Source: Saccharibacillus alkalitolerans
GTDB taxonomy: Bacteria > Bacillota > Bacilli > Paenibacillales > Paenibacillaceae
Assembly: GCF_011090185.1 (NCBI RefSeq)
Contig: NZ_JAAFGS010000010.1
Coordinates: forward strand, 1-64,000
Length of the DNA: 64,000 bases
Direction: 5' to 3'
Shown: positions 51,702 to 59,360 of the stretch, one piece after another
How positions within the stretch are numbered: the first letter of the stretch is position 1
Layout of the letters: every line of letters starts with the position of its first letter
Notes under the pieces: model-generated
What the model was told of the DNA's origin: nothing
What the model saw: only the letters and a program-made list of their open reading frames with translations
Database searches by the model: none
Program-made: the position numbers and the translations under genes

Positions 51702-52085
51702 CTACATTATTAATATTTCTTGAGCAGTTACATGTACTTCTTCAAGTTCTTCTCCTTTAGTTGGTCTGTATGCAATTCTTTCAAGCTCTTCTTTTAAGTT
51801 TTTAATTAATTGAGCAGGCAGCTTCTTTACAAAATATCTCAAACACCATTCTTTCCAAACATCATCTTCACCTGCTAGAACAATGATTACAAACGGAATT
51901 GTTTCTTCAGGGACTGTTAATAGTAACTTCGATATTTCTCTAGCAATTGGCCAATTTATATCTTGTAACCACTCTAATAATTCTGGTATTAATTTTATCA
52001 GGTCTTGTTTATCCAGATCTTTTAAATCATTTACTCTCTCAAAGTCATTTTTATCTCTTGGCAGCAGATTGAAAAGATCACTCAT
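51702..52085 (-). CDS. DUF5071 protein
   Basis: A 127-residue helical protein. LIPELLEWLQDINWPIAREI and DVWKEWCLRYFVKKLP match DUF5071, a family of unknown function common as an orphan in Bacillus accessory regions. Lies just before an intact attC element. Confidence 0.82.
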   Translation of the reverse strand: MSDLFNLLPRDKNDFERVNDLKDLDKQDLIKLIPELLEWLQDINWPIAREISKLLLTVPEETIPFVIIVLAGEDDVWKEWCLRYFVKKLPAQLIKNLKEELERIAYRPTKGEELEEVHVTAQEILIM

Positions 52086-52120
52086 GTTTTGTATTTCCTT
52101 TCTTTTCTAGAAATTATTTC

Positions 52121-52194
52121 CGATAACGTTCCTGTATTCACGACTCGACGTATGTCGGACCAAGGACGAATGTCCGCAGCGTGAATATTACGTT
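52121..52194. repeat. attC-like element 0, interrupted by the IS
   Basis: CGATAAC core, CGTTCCTGTATTCACG arm, a shortened hairpin region (one of the three hairpins is missing), then GCAGCGTGAATATTAC and G/TT at 52192-52194, where the IS begins. Its right core half (TTATATGC) is found beyond the IS at 53762-53769. Confidence 0.88.
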
Positions 52195-52430
52195 GGTATT
52201 CTCAGTTCATCCCCGACTCGTTCGAGGATGAATTTTTTCTTTATACTGGAGAAAACACTGGGCAGAATAACGCATATTTTGTTGGGACACCGATCCCGTT
52301 TTGTAAAGTGTTATAAGCCCTCGCCTTTTGTTCATACCCCGATTCAGCTGGTTGGGCCCAGAGCCCGCATCACCGTGCCAACCTGTGGAGAACGAAAGTG
52401 CTGGCCCCAGTGAACATGAAGGAGGTCCTC
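52195..52430 (+). ncRNA. candidate bridge RNA region of the IS110 element
   Basis: Non-coding left end. A hairpin CATCC/GGATG with inner CTCG/CGAG stands at 52208-52230. Further in are AATAACGCATAT (52266-52277) and GTTATAAG (52310-52317), strings like the R'-core flank of attC sites in this array, as a target-recognition loop would need. Assignment is by position and resemblance only. Confidence 0.4.
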
Positions 52431-53639
52431 ATGAATCAACCTGTTCTCAGCATTGACGTCGCCAAAGGTAAAAGCGTGGCGGCTGCTTTTCTTTCCTACC
52501 ACAATTGTCTGTATAAACCGTTTACATTTCATCATTCCCAAGAAGATTTTCAAAGGGTTCTAGCTGTTCTGGAGGAGTTGAAATCCGTTTCCGGTCAAGA
52601 GCCTAAAGTCGTTCTTGAAGCGACGGGGAACTATTCGAAACCTCTGGCTTCCTTCTTTGCTGCTCACGGATATTCGGTCGTGCTTCTCAATCCGTTATTA
52701 ACCCACCAACTAAAGCAAAAGGCAGTACGCAAGGTGAAAACCGATCCTATCGATGCGATGCGGATTGCTCACGTTTTTTACTTGCAAGATCCTCAGCCTC
52801 ATGTACCGTTGGACGAGACCGTTCAGCAGCTCCGTGTGTTCTGCCGACAATATCAGCATTGGACAGCCTTATACGGCCAGACGCAGCTTCATTTTCGCGC
52901 CGTTTTGGATCTCCTTTTTCCGGGTTACGATCAAGCTTTTCAAAAGGTCTGCAACCGCACTTCTTTGGAGCTGCTCTCTCGTTTCCCGACTCCTGCCGAG
53001 CTTCTAGCTGCAGATCCGGAAGAGGTTTTGAACCTCCTGCTAAGCAACCGCCGAGGTCGAGCTTGGAACGAAACCAAGCGGCAGCAGCTGCTTGAAATAG
53101 CCAGACACAGCCTGCCAGATCTTCATGGCATCGAGGCTCAAAAGGCAGTCCTCAGGTCATATATCCACCTTCTTCAAACGTATCAGGATTGCATGGATGA
53201 CCTTTTACGATCGATGCAAACCCTCGCCGAATCGATTGAAACTTACGCGCTGCTTCGTACCATTCCAGGGGTAGGACCCTTGACAGCAGCCATGCTTGTT
53301 GCTGAAATTGGAGACATAAAAAGGTTCCCTTCCGTGAAGCAGCTAACAGCTTTTGCAGGGCTAGACTCAGCTGTTCACGAATCGGGAACCTTCAAATCCA
53401 AGAAGAATCGAATATCGAAACGGGGCTCTTCGTACCTGCGAACAGCGCTTTATCAAGCGACCGTAGCCGGCATTTCCAAGCAGATTCACGGTCCGAGAAA
53501 TTCGACTCTCTTTCAATTTTATCAGCAAAAACGGGACGAAGGCAAACCGGCAAAAGTCGCCATTGTGGCCGCTTCACATAAGCTTTTACGCATTATTTTT
53601 GGCATGTGGAACTCCGGAACGGCCTTTCAAGCTCATTAA
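52431..53639 (+). CDS. IS110-family transposase
   Basis: A 402-residue DEDD transposase. The RuvC-like domain spans about 1-160: LSIDVAKGKS holds the first Asp, VVLEATGNYSKPL the Glu, and KVKTDPIDAMRIA the last Asp pair. The C-terminal Transposase_20 domain carries TIPGVGPLTAAMLVAEIGDIKRF and the serine motif SKKNRISKRGSSYLRTALYQA. The ATG at 52431 follows AAGGAGGTCCTC; an ATG five codons earlier has none. Full length, so the element may be active. Confidence 0.95.
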   Translation: MNQPVLSIDVAKGKSVAAAFLSYHNCLYKPFTFHHSQEDFQRVLAVLEELKSVSGQEPKVVLEATGNYSKPLASFFAAHGYSVVLLNPLLTHQLKQKAVRKVKTDPIDAMRIAHVFYLQDPQPHVPLDETVQQLRVFCRQYQHWTALYGQTQLHFRAVLDLLFPGYDQAFQKVCNRTSLELLSRFPTPAELLAADPEEVLNLLLSNRRGRAWNETKRQQLLEIARHSLPDLHGIEAQKAVLRSYIHLLQTYQDCMDDLLRSMQTLAESIETYALLRTIPGVGPLTAAMLVAEIGDIKRFPSVKQLTAFAGLDSAVHESGTFKSKKNRISKRGSSYLRTALYQATVAGISKQIHGPRNSTLFQFYQQKRDEGKPAKVAIVAASHKLLRIIFGMWNSGTAFQAH

Positions 53640-53912
53640 GCACTGAAGTTGGATATGGAATCCATTTTTCATCTACCTTCTAAGGTAGGTTTATTTCAGC
53701 ATGTTCCATTTAGACAGCTCAACGATTGTTTTATGAAAAGGCTTGACTTTGATTAGCTGGTTTATATGCTGCCCCTGTCTTCTTCGATTCCACTAAAGCT
53801 TTTAACTACGCTATTTAAGTTTTGTCATTTTTCACGTTTCCGTCTTTAGCAGATTATTTCAATTTTTAATGTATTAGAATTAAATTTTGTTATTGAGAAT
53901 TCACAAAATTTA

Positions 53913-53937
53913 AGGAACCCTATTTATTCGGGTTCCC
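53913..53937 (-). terminator. terminator of the 53961 gene
   Basis: GGAACCC and GGGTTCC pair around an 9-base loop, with TTAAATTTTG following on the minus strand. In the rest of 53640-53960 I see the IS right end, the cassette border at 53762, and no gene. Confidence 0.6.
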
Positions 53938-53960
53938 TCTGCTCTTATTTAATTTCCGCA

Positions 53961-54179
53961 TTATAAAAATATTATTAAAATAAATAAAAGAATTAATACA
54001 ACAATACTAATTGCCGAAGCAACTTTGATATAACGAATCGCTCCTTCTGATGGTTCTGGTTCTTCATTAAACATCCATCTTTTCCCTAATAATAAACTCT
54101 CTCTTGGATCAAAAAAGCTCCATACTAATACAGCAAGTAGAGGAATGAAAAAAATAAATACTATAATTTTCTCTGCCAT
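53961..54179 (-). CDS. cassette gene: small two-helix membrane protein
   Basis: A 72-residue protein with helices at about 5-22 (IVFIFFIPLLAVLVWSFF) and 52-72 (AISIVVLILLFILIIFL), a basic loop in between. Unknown family. GGGAGAGAAGT lies before the ATG. Unlike the other cassettes it has a 240-bp leader, which includes TATAAT on this strand near 54375 and a palindrome AAGTAACGTTACTT at 54289-54302 with T's after it; the gene may be separately controlled. Cassette borders 53762 and 54428. Confidence 0.7.
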   Translation of the reverse strand: MAEKIIVFIFFIPLLAVLVWSFFDPRESLLLGKRWMFNEEPEPSEGAIRYIKVASAISIVVLILLFILIIFL

Positions 54180-54419
54180 ACTTCTCTCCCTTTTGAAAAT
54201 TATTCAAAACATTTTATCTAATCTATACGCTTTAATACCTTAGTTAGTTTCGTCATACGCTATTCTTCGTTTCTATCTAAATAAAAAAAGTAACGTTACT
54301 TGTTTCGAATATGCCTAGCTATCACATATTTTTGTATGAATTGAGTAACGCAAGGTAACAAAAATCGGATTATACTTTTTGTGAAAATTATTTTCTGCTT
54401 ATTATATAATTCAGGGGTT

Positions 54420-54517
54420 GCATATAACGTTCCTGTATTCACGACTCGACGTATGTCGGGTGTCCGGCGACTGCCGGACCAAGGACGAATGTCCGCAGCG
54501 TGAATATTATGTTATGC
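54420..54517. repeat. attC-like element 1
   Basis: Left core GCATATAAC (54420-54428), arm TATTCACG pairing with CGTGAATA, three small hairpins between (CGAC/GTCG, GTCCGGC/GCCGGAC, GGAC/GTCC), right core GTTATGC (54511-54517). Right flank begins the next cassette as GTTATGCGATG. Confidence 0.92.
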
Positions 54518-54535
54518 GATGCCTTGCTTTCTTGT

Positions 54536-55366
54536 TTAATTTTCTACTTTCTCGTGATATTTTTGAGTTAATTTCTCTAAGCGTATTTCTCCTTCCTTTA
54601 ATATTTGGGCATCCTGCCCGTCATATGATATATATTTTTTCTTCTGCATTAAATTTAAAAGCTGTTTTGTTTCATTGTCGTTTTTATTAAGTTCGTCTGA
54701 AATATAATCATATGAGAGTTTTCCTTCTTTACTAAGTCTAAGAAGTATCAAATATATAGTATACTTGTGCTCTAAATGCTCTATCTTCTTATATGTATTG
54801 CTCGGCCAGAAAATAATGTATTTAAATCTATTGCAAGCTCTCCAAAAAAATCTTAAAGGCTTCACGTTCGAGTATCCGATTCCTCCTGAATCGTTTACTG
54901 TCCAAAATGATTTATAATGTTTACCTGTTATCGAGCTCCAAGTAATATACACTTCAATTGGAGATTTCGGTACACCTATCAATTGATAACTCTTCCTTTC
55001 ATTAATTGCTATTTCAGTTAAGCCGTTAAGTTTTACTACCTTTTCGTATATAAATACCTCCCTCTTATTACTTTCTTTCCGAATTGTAATTTCTTGCTTA
55101 GTTTTTACTTCCACGTTTACTGCAACCCCTGGTCCATAATTCTCCAAAGTAAAAAACCAAATATTCATATGCTTACCGACTTGAACATTTGCAGGTTTGA
55201 TAAAAGATTTGTACGGAGAATGAACTAACCTCCAAGTTGCAACCACGTAAATGATTGTAACCACCAAAGTAAAAAAGGTAATGATAACTGTTACTCCTGA
55301 ATTTATAATCCCTACTAACGCACTATTGGCATTTATCCAATCTAACATTTCATCTAGTTGACTCAT
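54536..55366 (-). CDS. cassette gene: membrane protein with winged-helix-like end
   Basis: A 276-residue protein with one clear membrane segment (VGIINSGVTVIITFFTLVVTIIYVVATW, residues 18-45), a strand-rich central region (about 60-150), and a C-terminal part (LILLRLSKEGKLSYDYISDELNKNDNETKQL) resembling a winged helix. Unknown family. AAGGAGATACATAA lies before the ATG, about 30 bp after the core site, the usual arrangement for an integron cassette with no promoter of its own. Confidence 0.75.
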   Translation of the reverse strand: MSQLDEMLDWINANSALVGIINSGVTVIITFFTLVVTIIYVVATWRLVHSPYKSFIKPANVQVGKHMNIWFFTLENYGPGVAVNVEVKTKQEITIRKESNKREVFIYEKVVKLNGLTEIAINERKSYQLIGVPKSPIEVYITWSSITGKHYKSFWTVNDSGGIGYSNVKPLRFFWRACNRFKYIIFWPSNTYKKIEHLEHKYTIYLILLRLSKEGKLSYDYISDELNKNDNETKQLLNLMQKKKYISYDGQDAQILKEGEIRLEKLTQKYHEKVEN

Positions 55367-55396
55367 TTATGTATCTCCTTCTGACTTTAGGGTTTC

Positions 55397-55492
55397 GCAT
55401 AACGTTCCTGTATTCACGACTCGACGTATGTCGAGTGTCCGGCGAATGCCGGATCAAGGGCGTATGCCCGCAGCGTGAATATTATGTTAGGC
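55397..55492. repeat. attC-like element 2
   Basis: Left core GCATAAC, complementary over nine bases to the cassette start at 54511; TATTCACG/CGTGAATA arms; three hairpins (CGACGTATGTCG, TCCGGCGAATGCCGGA, GGGCGTATGCCC); right core GTTAGGC (55486-55492), the classical integron core sequence. Confidence 0.93.
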
Positions 55493-55507
55493 GAAGTTAT
55501 TTATTCT

Positions 55508-56521
55508 TTAATTATCTTGTACATTTTCTGTTGGTCTTCTTCCTTTATCAAAATTTAAAGAAAACTGTTCTTGTATACCATCAGGCAAAGTACTATATTT
55601 CGTAATCCTATCTAAATTCAATAGTTCGCGAACAGGTATAGATCTAAAAAATACCATTGTTAGACCTTTTCTAGAGTTATAGTCCAATTGTATATTCAAT
55701 TCATTTATATCTTCAGGTAAAGAAATTTTTTCGATTTCGTGCCAGTATAAAGGACTTCCTAACCACCATGTAGTATCTTTCGAATCAATAAAAGTAATTT
55801 TTTCTGAATCAGTATCATTAATAAATTTAAAATTTTCATTCCAATTGTCCGTGACTTCATTCACTCCTGTAATTATCGGCCTTACTACAAAGTTATTAAA
55901 CGGAACTGGAAACCCTACAGAAATAGAATATAAATTTTTTTCTTCTCTAGCTATTCTTAATCTTGACGATATTGCTGCGAGACTAGGCGTTGGTATGTCG
56001 CATGAAATGTTACCAACATCAAATATTTCTTCAATCGAGAATAATCCCGCAACTTTTTTTATATTTTTCAAATTATTCAAATAACGAGTGAAGAAATAAA
56101 ACAAACTTATAATTAAAACTGTTGGAACAAAAATTAATATGTACTCTATAAGGTGTAGGTTTGCAGCTAGTATAAGCAAAAAAATTGACCAAACTATAGA
56201 AACTGAAAGTAATGAATGTCTAATCCAATCAATTATTTTCGTAGTATTTTTGTCAGCAGGAGTAATTATATTATTGTATAAATTCACTTTCTGAAATATT
56301 AACTTACCTATATTCTCATCTTTATAATTTGAAAAAGAATATGGAAATGAAGCTAATTCCCAATACGTTTCCCTTGCTTTTTGAGCTTTATGCTGACTAT
56401 TAATTGATACAAAAACTGCAGCAAATCCAACTAGTGTTAATATTCCTAAAGTTATACCAAATAAATATGCAATTATGTCACTCTGATGTACTAAAGTAAA
56501 AAAATCTTGTATGGTCTTCAT
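55508..56521 (-). CDS. cassette gene: three-helix membrane protein of unknown family
   Basis: A 337-residue protein with membrane helices at about 18-42 (IAYLFGITLGILTLVGFAAVF), 108-125 and 128-148, followed by a soluble region of about 180 residues (GNISCDIPTPSLAAISSRLRI ... FFRSIPVRELLNLDRI). I find no recognised domain. GAGGAG lies seven bases before the ATG, 25 bp from the core. A close to full-length AT-rich gene, unlike its chromosomal surroundings. Confidence 0.75.
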   Translation of the reverse strand: MKTIQDFFTLVHQSDIIAYLFGITLGILTLVGFAAVFVSINSQHKAQKARETYWELASFPYSFSNYKDENIGKLIFQKVNLYNNIITPADKNTTKIIDWIRHSLLSVSIVWSIFLLILAANLHLIEYILIFVPTVLIISLFYFFTRYLNNLKNIKKVAGLFSIEEIFDVGNISCDIPTPSLAAISSRLRIAREEKNLYSISVGFPVPFNNFVVRPIITGVNEVTDNWNENFKFINDTDSEKITFIDSKDTTWWLGSPLYWHEIEKISLPEDINELNIQLDYNSRKGLTMVFFRSIPVRELLNLDRITKYSTLPDGIQEQFSLNFDKGRRPTENVQDN

Positions 56522-56548
56522 ATTTTCTCCTCGATATTAAATAATTTC

Positions 56549-56644
56549 GCCTAACGTTCCCGTATTCACGACCCGACGTATGTCGGGTATCCGGCGAATG
56601 CCGGATCAAGGACGAATGTCCGCAGCGTGAATATTATGTTATAA
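56549..56644. repeat. attC-like element 3
   Basis: Left core GCCTAAC is complementary to the GTTAGGC at 55486 over ten bases (TTCGCCTAAC). Same arms and three hairpins as element 2; right core GTTATAAG at 56638. Confidence 0.93.
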
Positions 56645-56706
56645 GATGTCAGCAACCTCTTTGAAAAAGCAATAAAATTGTTTAATCTTTTCTATGTTGC
56701 TACCTA

Positions 56707-57903
56707 TCAAAAATCCTTTCCTATACTTTCACTAATTCTTTGTTTTACGGACCTATCAATTATCGCTTGTATGACCGAATTCGTATTTCTCATCCTAATT
56801 ATTTGAGTGAAATTATAAAATCCAAAATGAATAACTAATTTGCCAACTAGCTCGTCTGCAAAAGAAGACGATATGACTGAAATTCCATCAAAGTTAATAA
56901 TAATTGGTTTAGAGGTTTCATTATATATATTGAGAATTTCTATCCTAATTCTCTCACCTGATTGTCTTGTACCTGTGCCTGAAGATTTTTCAGATAGTTT
57001 GTAGTTTAGATTTCCATTATCATCTTCTAAATTTTCTATATGAAGATTGATAGGCTGATTATATCCTCCTAATGAATCAACTACAGAAATTGTTTTATCA
57101 GTATCAATTTGAAAATCTACTATTGTACAACCTTTTTCTTGAGAAATTTTAGGAACCTTTGTGAATATATCTATTTGATTTTTTCTAAGCATATAAGATG
57201 CTTTATCAGAAGTAATGAATAATTGACCAGAATTTGATTGCACAATATTATGCAATCCCCATAGCCCATTGCCTTGTCCTATTTTCTTGTCCCTAGTAAT
57301 TCCTTCCTTTATTGCTTGAGTGATTGCATCGCCTGCATTCCTTGTTGAATATTTTGTATTATACAAAGAGTTGAATATCCCTTGTCCATAATCGAAAATA
57401 CAAATAGCAATATGCTTAGTGTTTTTATGAATTTGACCCATGATAAATCCATCAGTCACTTTGGAATGTTGCAATACATTATCCATTACTTCATTTATAC
57501 ACCAAGTTAGTCCATCTACTACTCCTTGTTCACATACTATGGATTGCGATATTTCATTAACAAATGCGTTTACAATTTCATTTACATCTTCGGAACTTGA
57601 GAACATCCAGATTTGATCCAAACATTTTCTTTTCAATTGAATAATATTCTCTTTAACAGCTAAAGGTTTAAAGAAGTGAGCTTGATTTAAGTAGTCCGGA
57701 TATACATCGCTAAATTTAAAAGTGATCCCCTCTTCTTGGTAATACTGAATCATCCCACTGATTGGAACACATACATTCGGAAATGCCGATTGAACCTTAG
57801 ACAAATCAACGTAAACTTCTTTACCTTTATTATTAATTATTTGTCTTAAAAACGAACTTACATGTCTTGGGTGATTCATTTGAGGTATCGAAATAGTATA
57901 CAA
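56707..57903 (-). CDS. cassette gene: HATPase/STAS-like signalling protein with DUF4325
   Basis: A 398-residue protein. Residues 1-100 are a STAS-like fold (VYVDLSKVQSAFPNVCVPISGMIQYY). Residues about 130-260 form a GHKL ATPase domain: N box WCINEVMDNVLQHSK, G1 IFDYGQGIF, G2 KIGQGNGLWGLHNI. The end (about 315-390) matches DUF4325: GERIRIEIL, IINFDGISVISSSFADELVGKL. This layout is seen in signalling-like or defence-associated proteins; no partner is nearby. TTG start at 57903, preceded by AAGGAGG. The cassette borders are 56638 and 57955. Confidence 0.85.
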   Translation of the reverse strand: MYTISIPQMNHPRHVSSFLRQIINNKGKEVYVDLSKVQSAFPNVCVPISGMIQYYQEEGITFKFSDVYPDYLNQAHFFKPLAVKENIIQLKRKCLDQIWMFSSSEDVNEIVNAFVNEISQSIVCEQGVVDGLTWCINEVMDNVLQHSKVTDGFIMGQIHKNTKHIAICIFDYGQGIFNSLYNTKYSTRNAGDAITQAIKEGITRDKKIGQGNGLWGLHNIVQSNSGQLFITSDKASYMLRKNQIDIFTKVPKISQEKGCTIVDFQIDTDKTISVVDSLGGYNQPINLHIENLEDDNGNLNYKLSEKSSGTGTRQSGERIRIEILNIYNETSKPIIINFDGISVISSSFADELVGKLVIHFGFYNFTQIIRMRNTNSVIQAIIDRSVKQRISESIGKDF

Positions 57904-57948
57904 TTTATTTCCTCCTTGATTTAAATTGTTGAGATTTGTGCTGATTTC

Positions 57949-58044
57949 TTATAACGTTCCTGTATTCACGACCCAGCGTATGCTGGGTGTCCGGCGAATG
58001 CCGGACCCAGGGCGAACGCCCGCAGCGTGAATATATTGTTAAGT
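57949..58044. repeat. attC-like element 4
   Basis: Left core CTTATAAC is complementary to GTTATAAG at 56638 (nine bases). Hairpin 1 differs (CCAGCGTATGCTGG) but remains paired, a compensatory change; right core GTTAAGTG at 58038. Confidence 0.93.
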
Positions 58045-58097
58045 GATGTTCCAGCCTTCATCGAATCACTCACTCAATTTCTTATGTTCTTTATCTC

Positions 58098-58475
58098 TTA
58101 TGAACGAAGTAACTTAAATGCCTTTAGATCAATATTAAATTTTCCTTCAGTCAGTACATCAATCCCCAAAAGTCCGTTTATGTTGTGATATTTAAATGAA
58201 GTGAAGTCTATGTATACATCTTTTAAAATAAAATCTCCTACCTGTATGCCCTCGATCTTCTTACTAAATGCATGCTCTTTACCTCCAATTCCGTAGCTAG
58301 TTATGATTTCATCGTCCATACTCACTTGTATTCCTATCTCATCCACTTCATCTTGTGAAATCAAACTGTGACTAGCTCCGGTATCGATCACAATATTCGA
58401 TATCACTTTCTTTTGCTTATTAAAATGGACTGTTATTTCCGTAAATAACAGTCCGTCTCTATATTCAATATTCAT
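58098..58475 (-). CDS. cassette gene: retropepsin-like aspartic protease
   Basis: A 125-residue clan AA protein. VIDTGASHSLIS near residue 30 is the active-site D-T-G motif, with a second hydrophobic GLLGIDVLTEGKF near residue 108 that completes the fold. One catalytic Asp per chain implies a dimer. A role in processing is unproven; related single-domain proteins also lack peptidase activity. Its ATG is adjacent to the TAA of the gene upstream, so the two form one operon in one cassette. Confidence 0.85.
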   Translation of the reverse strand: MNIEYRDGLLFTEITVHFNKQKKVISNIVIDTGASHSLISQDEVDEIGIQVSMDDEIITSYGIGGKEHAFSKKIEGIQVGDFILKDVYIDFTSFKYHNINGLLGIDVLTEGKFNIDLKAFKLLRS

Positions 58476-58718
58476 TTAAAGACTTCTCCTTAATCCTATA
58501 TTTTTCCGTACTTTCACAACGATTTGATCTTTGGAAGTATGATAAACCAGCGTCTTATCCTTACTATTCAATAATTCGCGCGTAGCTTCTTCATCGCTGA
58601 TCGGGCCAATCACGGCCACATCATCAATGATTTCTTGATTATCGTTTTCTTCAGAATGAAGAACTTCAAACTTTACGAATTGGTTCGGAAAAATCTGTTG
58701 TACTTCTTGCCATTTCAT
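58476..58718 (-). CDS. cassette gene: small hypothetical protein
   Basis: An 80-residue acidic protein (WQEVQQIFPNQFVKFEVLHS, EIIDDVAVIGPISDEEATREL). Similar short proteins are found upstream of retropepsin-like genes in Bacillus, so the pair may be a unit. It starts after CAGGAGGGACAACG. The stop abuts the start of the protease gene. Confidence 0.75.
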   Translation of the reverse strand: MKWQEVQQIFPNQFVKFEVLHSEENDNQEIIDDVAVIGPISDEEATRELLNSKDKTLVYHTSKDQIVVKVRKNIGLRRSL

Positions 58719-58747
58719 CGTTGTCCCTCCTGTCTTTTGATGGTTAT

Positions 58748-58756
58748 ATTATACCA
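58748..58756 (-). promoter_or_regulatory. extended -10 promoter within the cassette
   Basis: TGGTATAAT lies 30 bp before the ATG at 58718 on the minus strand. No good -35 is seen. It suggests this cassette supplies its own transcription. Confidence 0.5.
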
Positions 58757-58788
58757 TTTCATAAGCCTACAACTCTCACTGGAATTTC

Positions 58789-58884
58789 ACTTAACGTTCC
58801 TGTATTCACGACTCGACGCATGTCGAGTGTCCGGCGAATGCCGGATCAAGGACGAATGTCCGTAGCGTGAATATTATGTTATAG
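58789..58884. repeat. attC-like element 5
   Basis: Left core CACTTAAC is complementary to GTTAAGTG at 58038. Hairpins CGACGCATGTCG, TCCGGCGAATGCCGGA and GGACGAATGTCC; right core GTTATAGG at 58878. Confidence 0.93.
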
Positions 58885-58926
58885 GATGTCAGCGCCTTCC
58901 TCGATTTAGCCCACTAAAATCATTTA

Positions 58927-59277
58927 TTATCTTCGTTCATCTACTATCCATGAGAATTTACTTGCTATTGCATTTGCAATTTCTAAAATTGACTCCTCTA
59001 TTTCTATATTCATCTTTTGGGGTATATCTATTTCTATTAAGTTAATCTCTTTTATTCCTTCTAGCGTATAAAAAGCATAACTACCTTCTGATTCAGCTAA
59101 AAGACCAGTAGCTATTATCAATTCATCATTAATCATTTTGGAAAACTTCAAATTGCTTATTTTATTAAACTCTAATATTTCAATGAAGAATTTCTCGATT
59201 TCAATCGCTTTTATTTTCTTTGTATATTTCTCATCGGAATAAATCATTAAATAATCATATAAAAGAAAATCGGACAT
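58927..59277 (-). CDS. cassette gene: hypothetical protein
   Basis: A 116-residue cytoplasmic protein (IEIEESILEIANAIASKFSWIVDERR at the end; YDYLMIYSDEKYTKKIKA at the start). Unknown family; the size and acidic pattern suit an immunity-type protein, but I have no positive evidence. GAGGGATTAT lies before the ATG. It would be the first cassette if the array begins at the right. Confidence 0.72.
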   Translation of the reverse strand: MSDFLLYDYLMIYSDEKYTKKIKAIEIEKFFIEILEFNKISNLKFSKMINDELIIATGLLAESEGSYAFYTLEGIKEINLIEIDIPQKMNIEIEESILEIANAIASKFSWIVDERR

Positions 59278-59360
59278 ATAATCCCTCGTTCTTTCATAAA
59301 TTTGAAGAAGGTTAGAGTGTCTTTGGATTATTACGATTCTTTGAATATGATTGCGCTGAT

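Larger units (their letters stand above)
52193..53763 (+). mobile_element. IS110-family insertion sequence inside an attC core
   Basis: About 1.57 kb. Removing 52193-53761 (or any window shifted within the shared TT) rejoins G with TTATATGC and restores a GTTATATGC core that is exactly complementary to GCATATAAC at 54420, the other end of that cassette. The TT at both borders is what IS110-type recombination at a dinucleotide core leaves. No terminal inverted repeats are apparent, as is usual for the family. The transposase is intact. The left non-coding part (236 bp) is longer than the right (124 bp), as in the IS110 group with a bridge RNA at the left. Confidence 0.85.

Noticed and set aside
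52121..58884. The regularly repeated elements as a CRISPR array
   Set aside because: Spacing is 0.6-1.4 kb and each interval holds genes; repeats are about 96 bp and structured.
54420..58884. The cloverleaf-like repeats as tRNA genes
   Set aside because: Three hairpins enclosed by an outer stem resemble a cloverleaf, but no anticodon loop consensus, no T-loop GTTCRANYC, and no CCA end fit.
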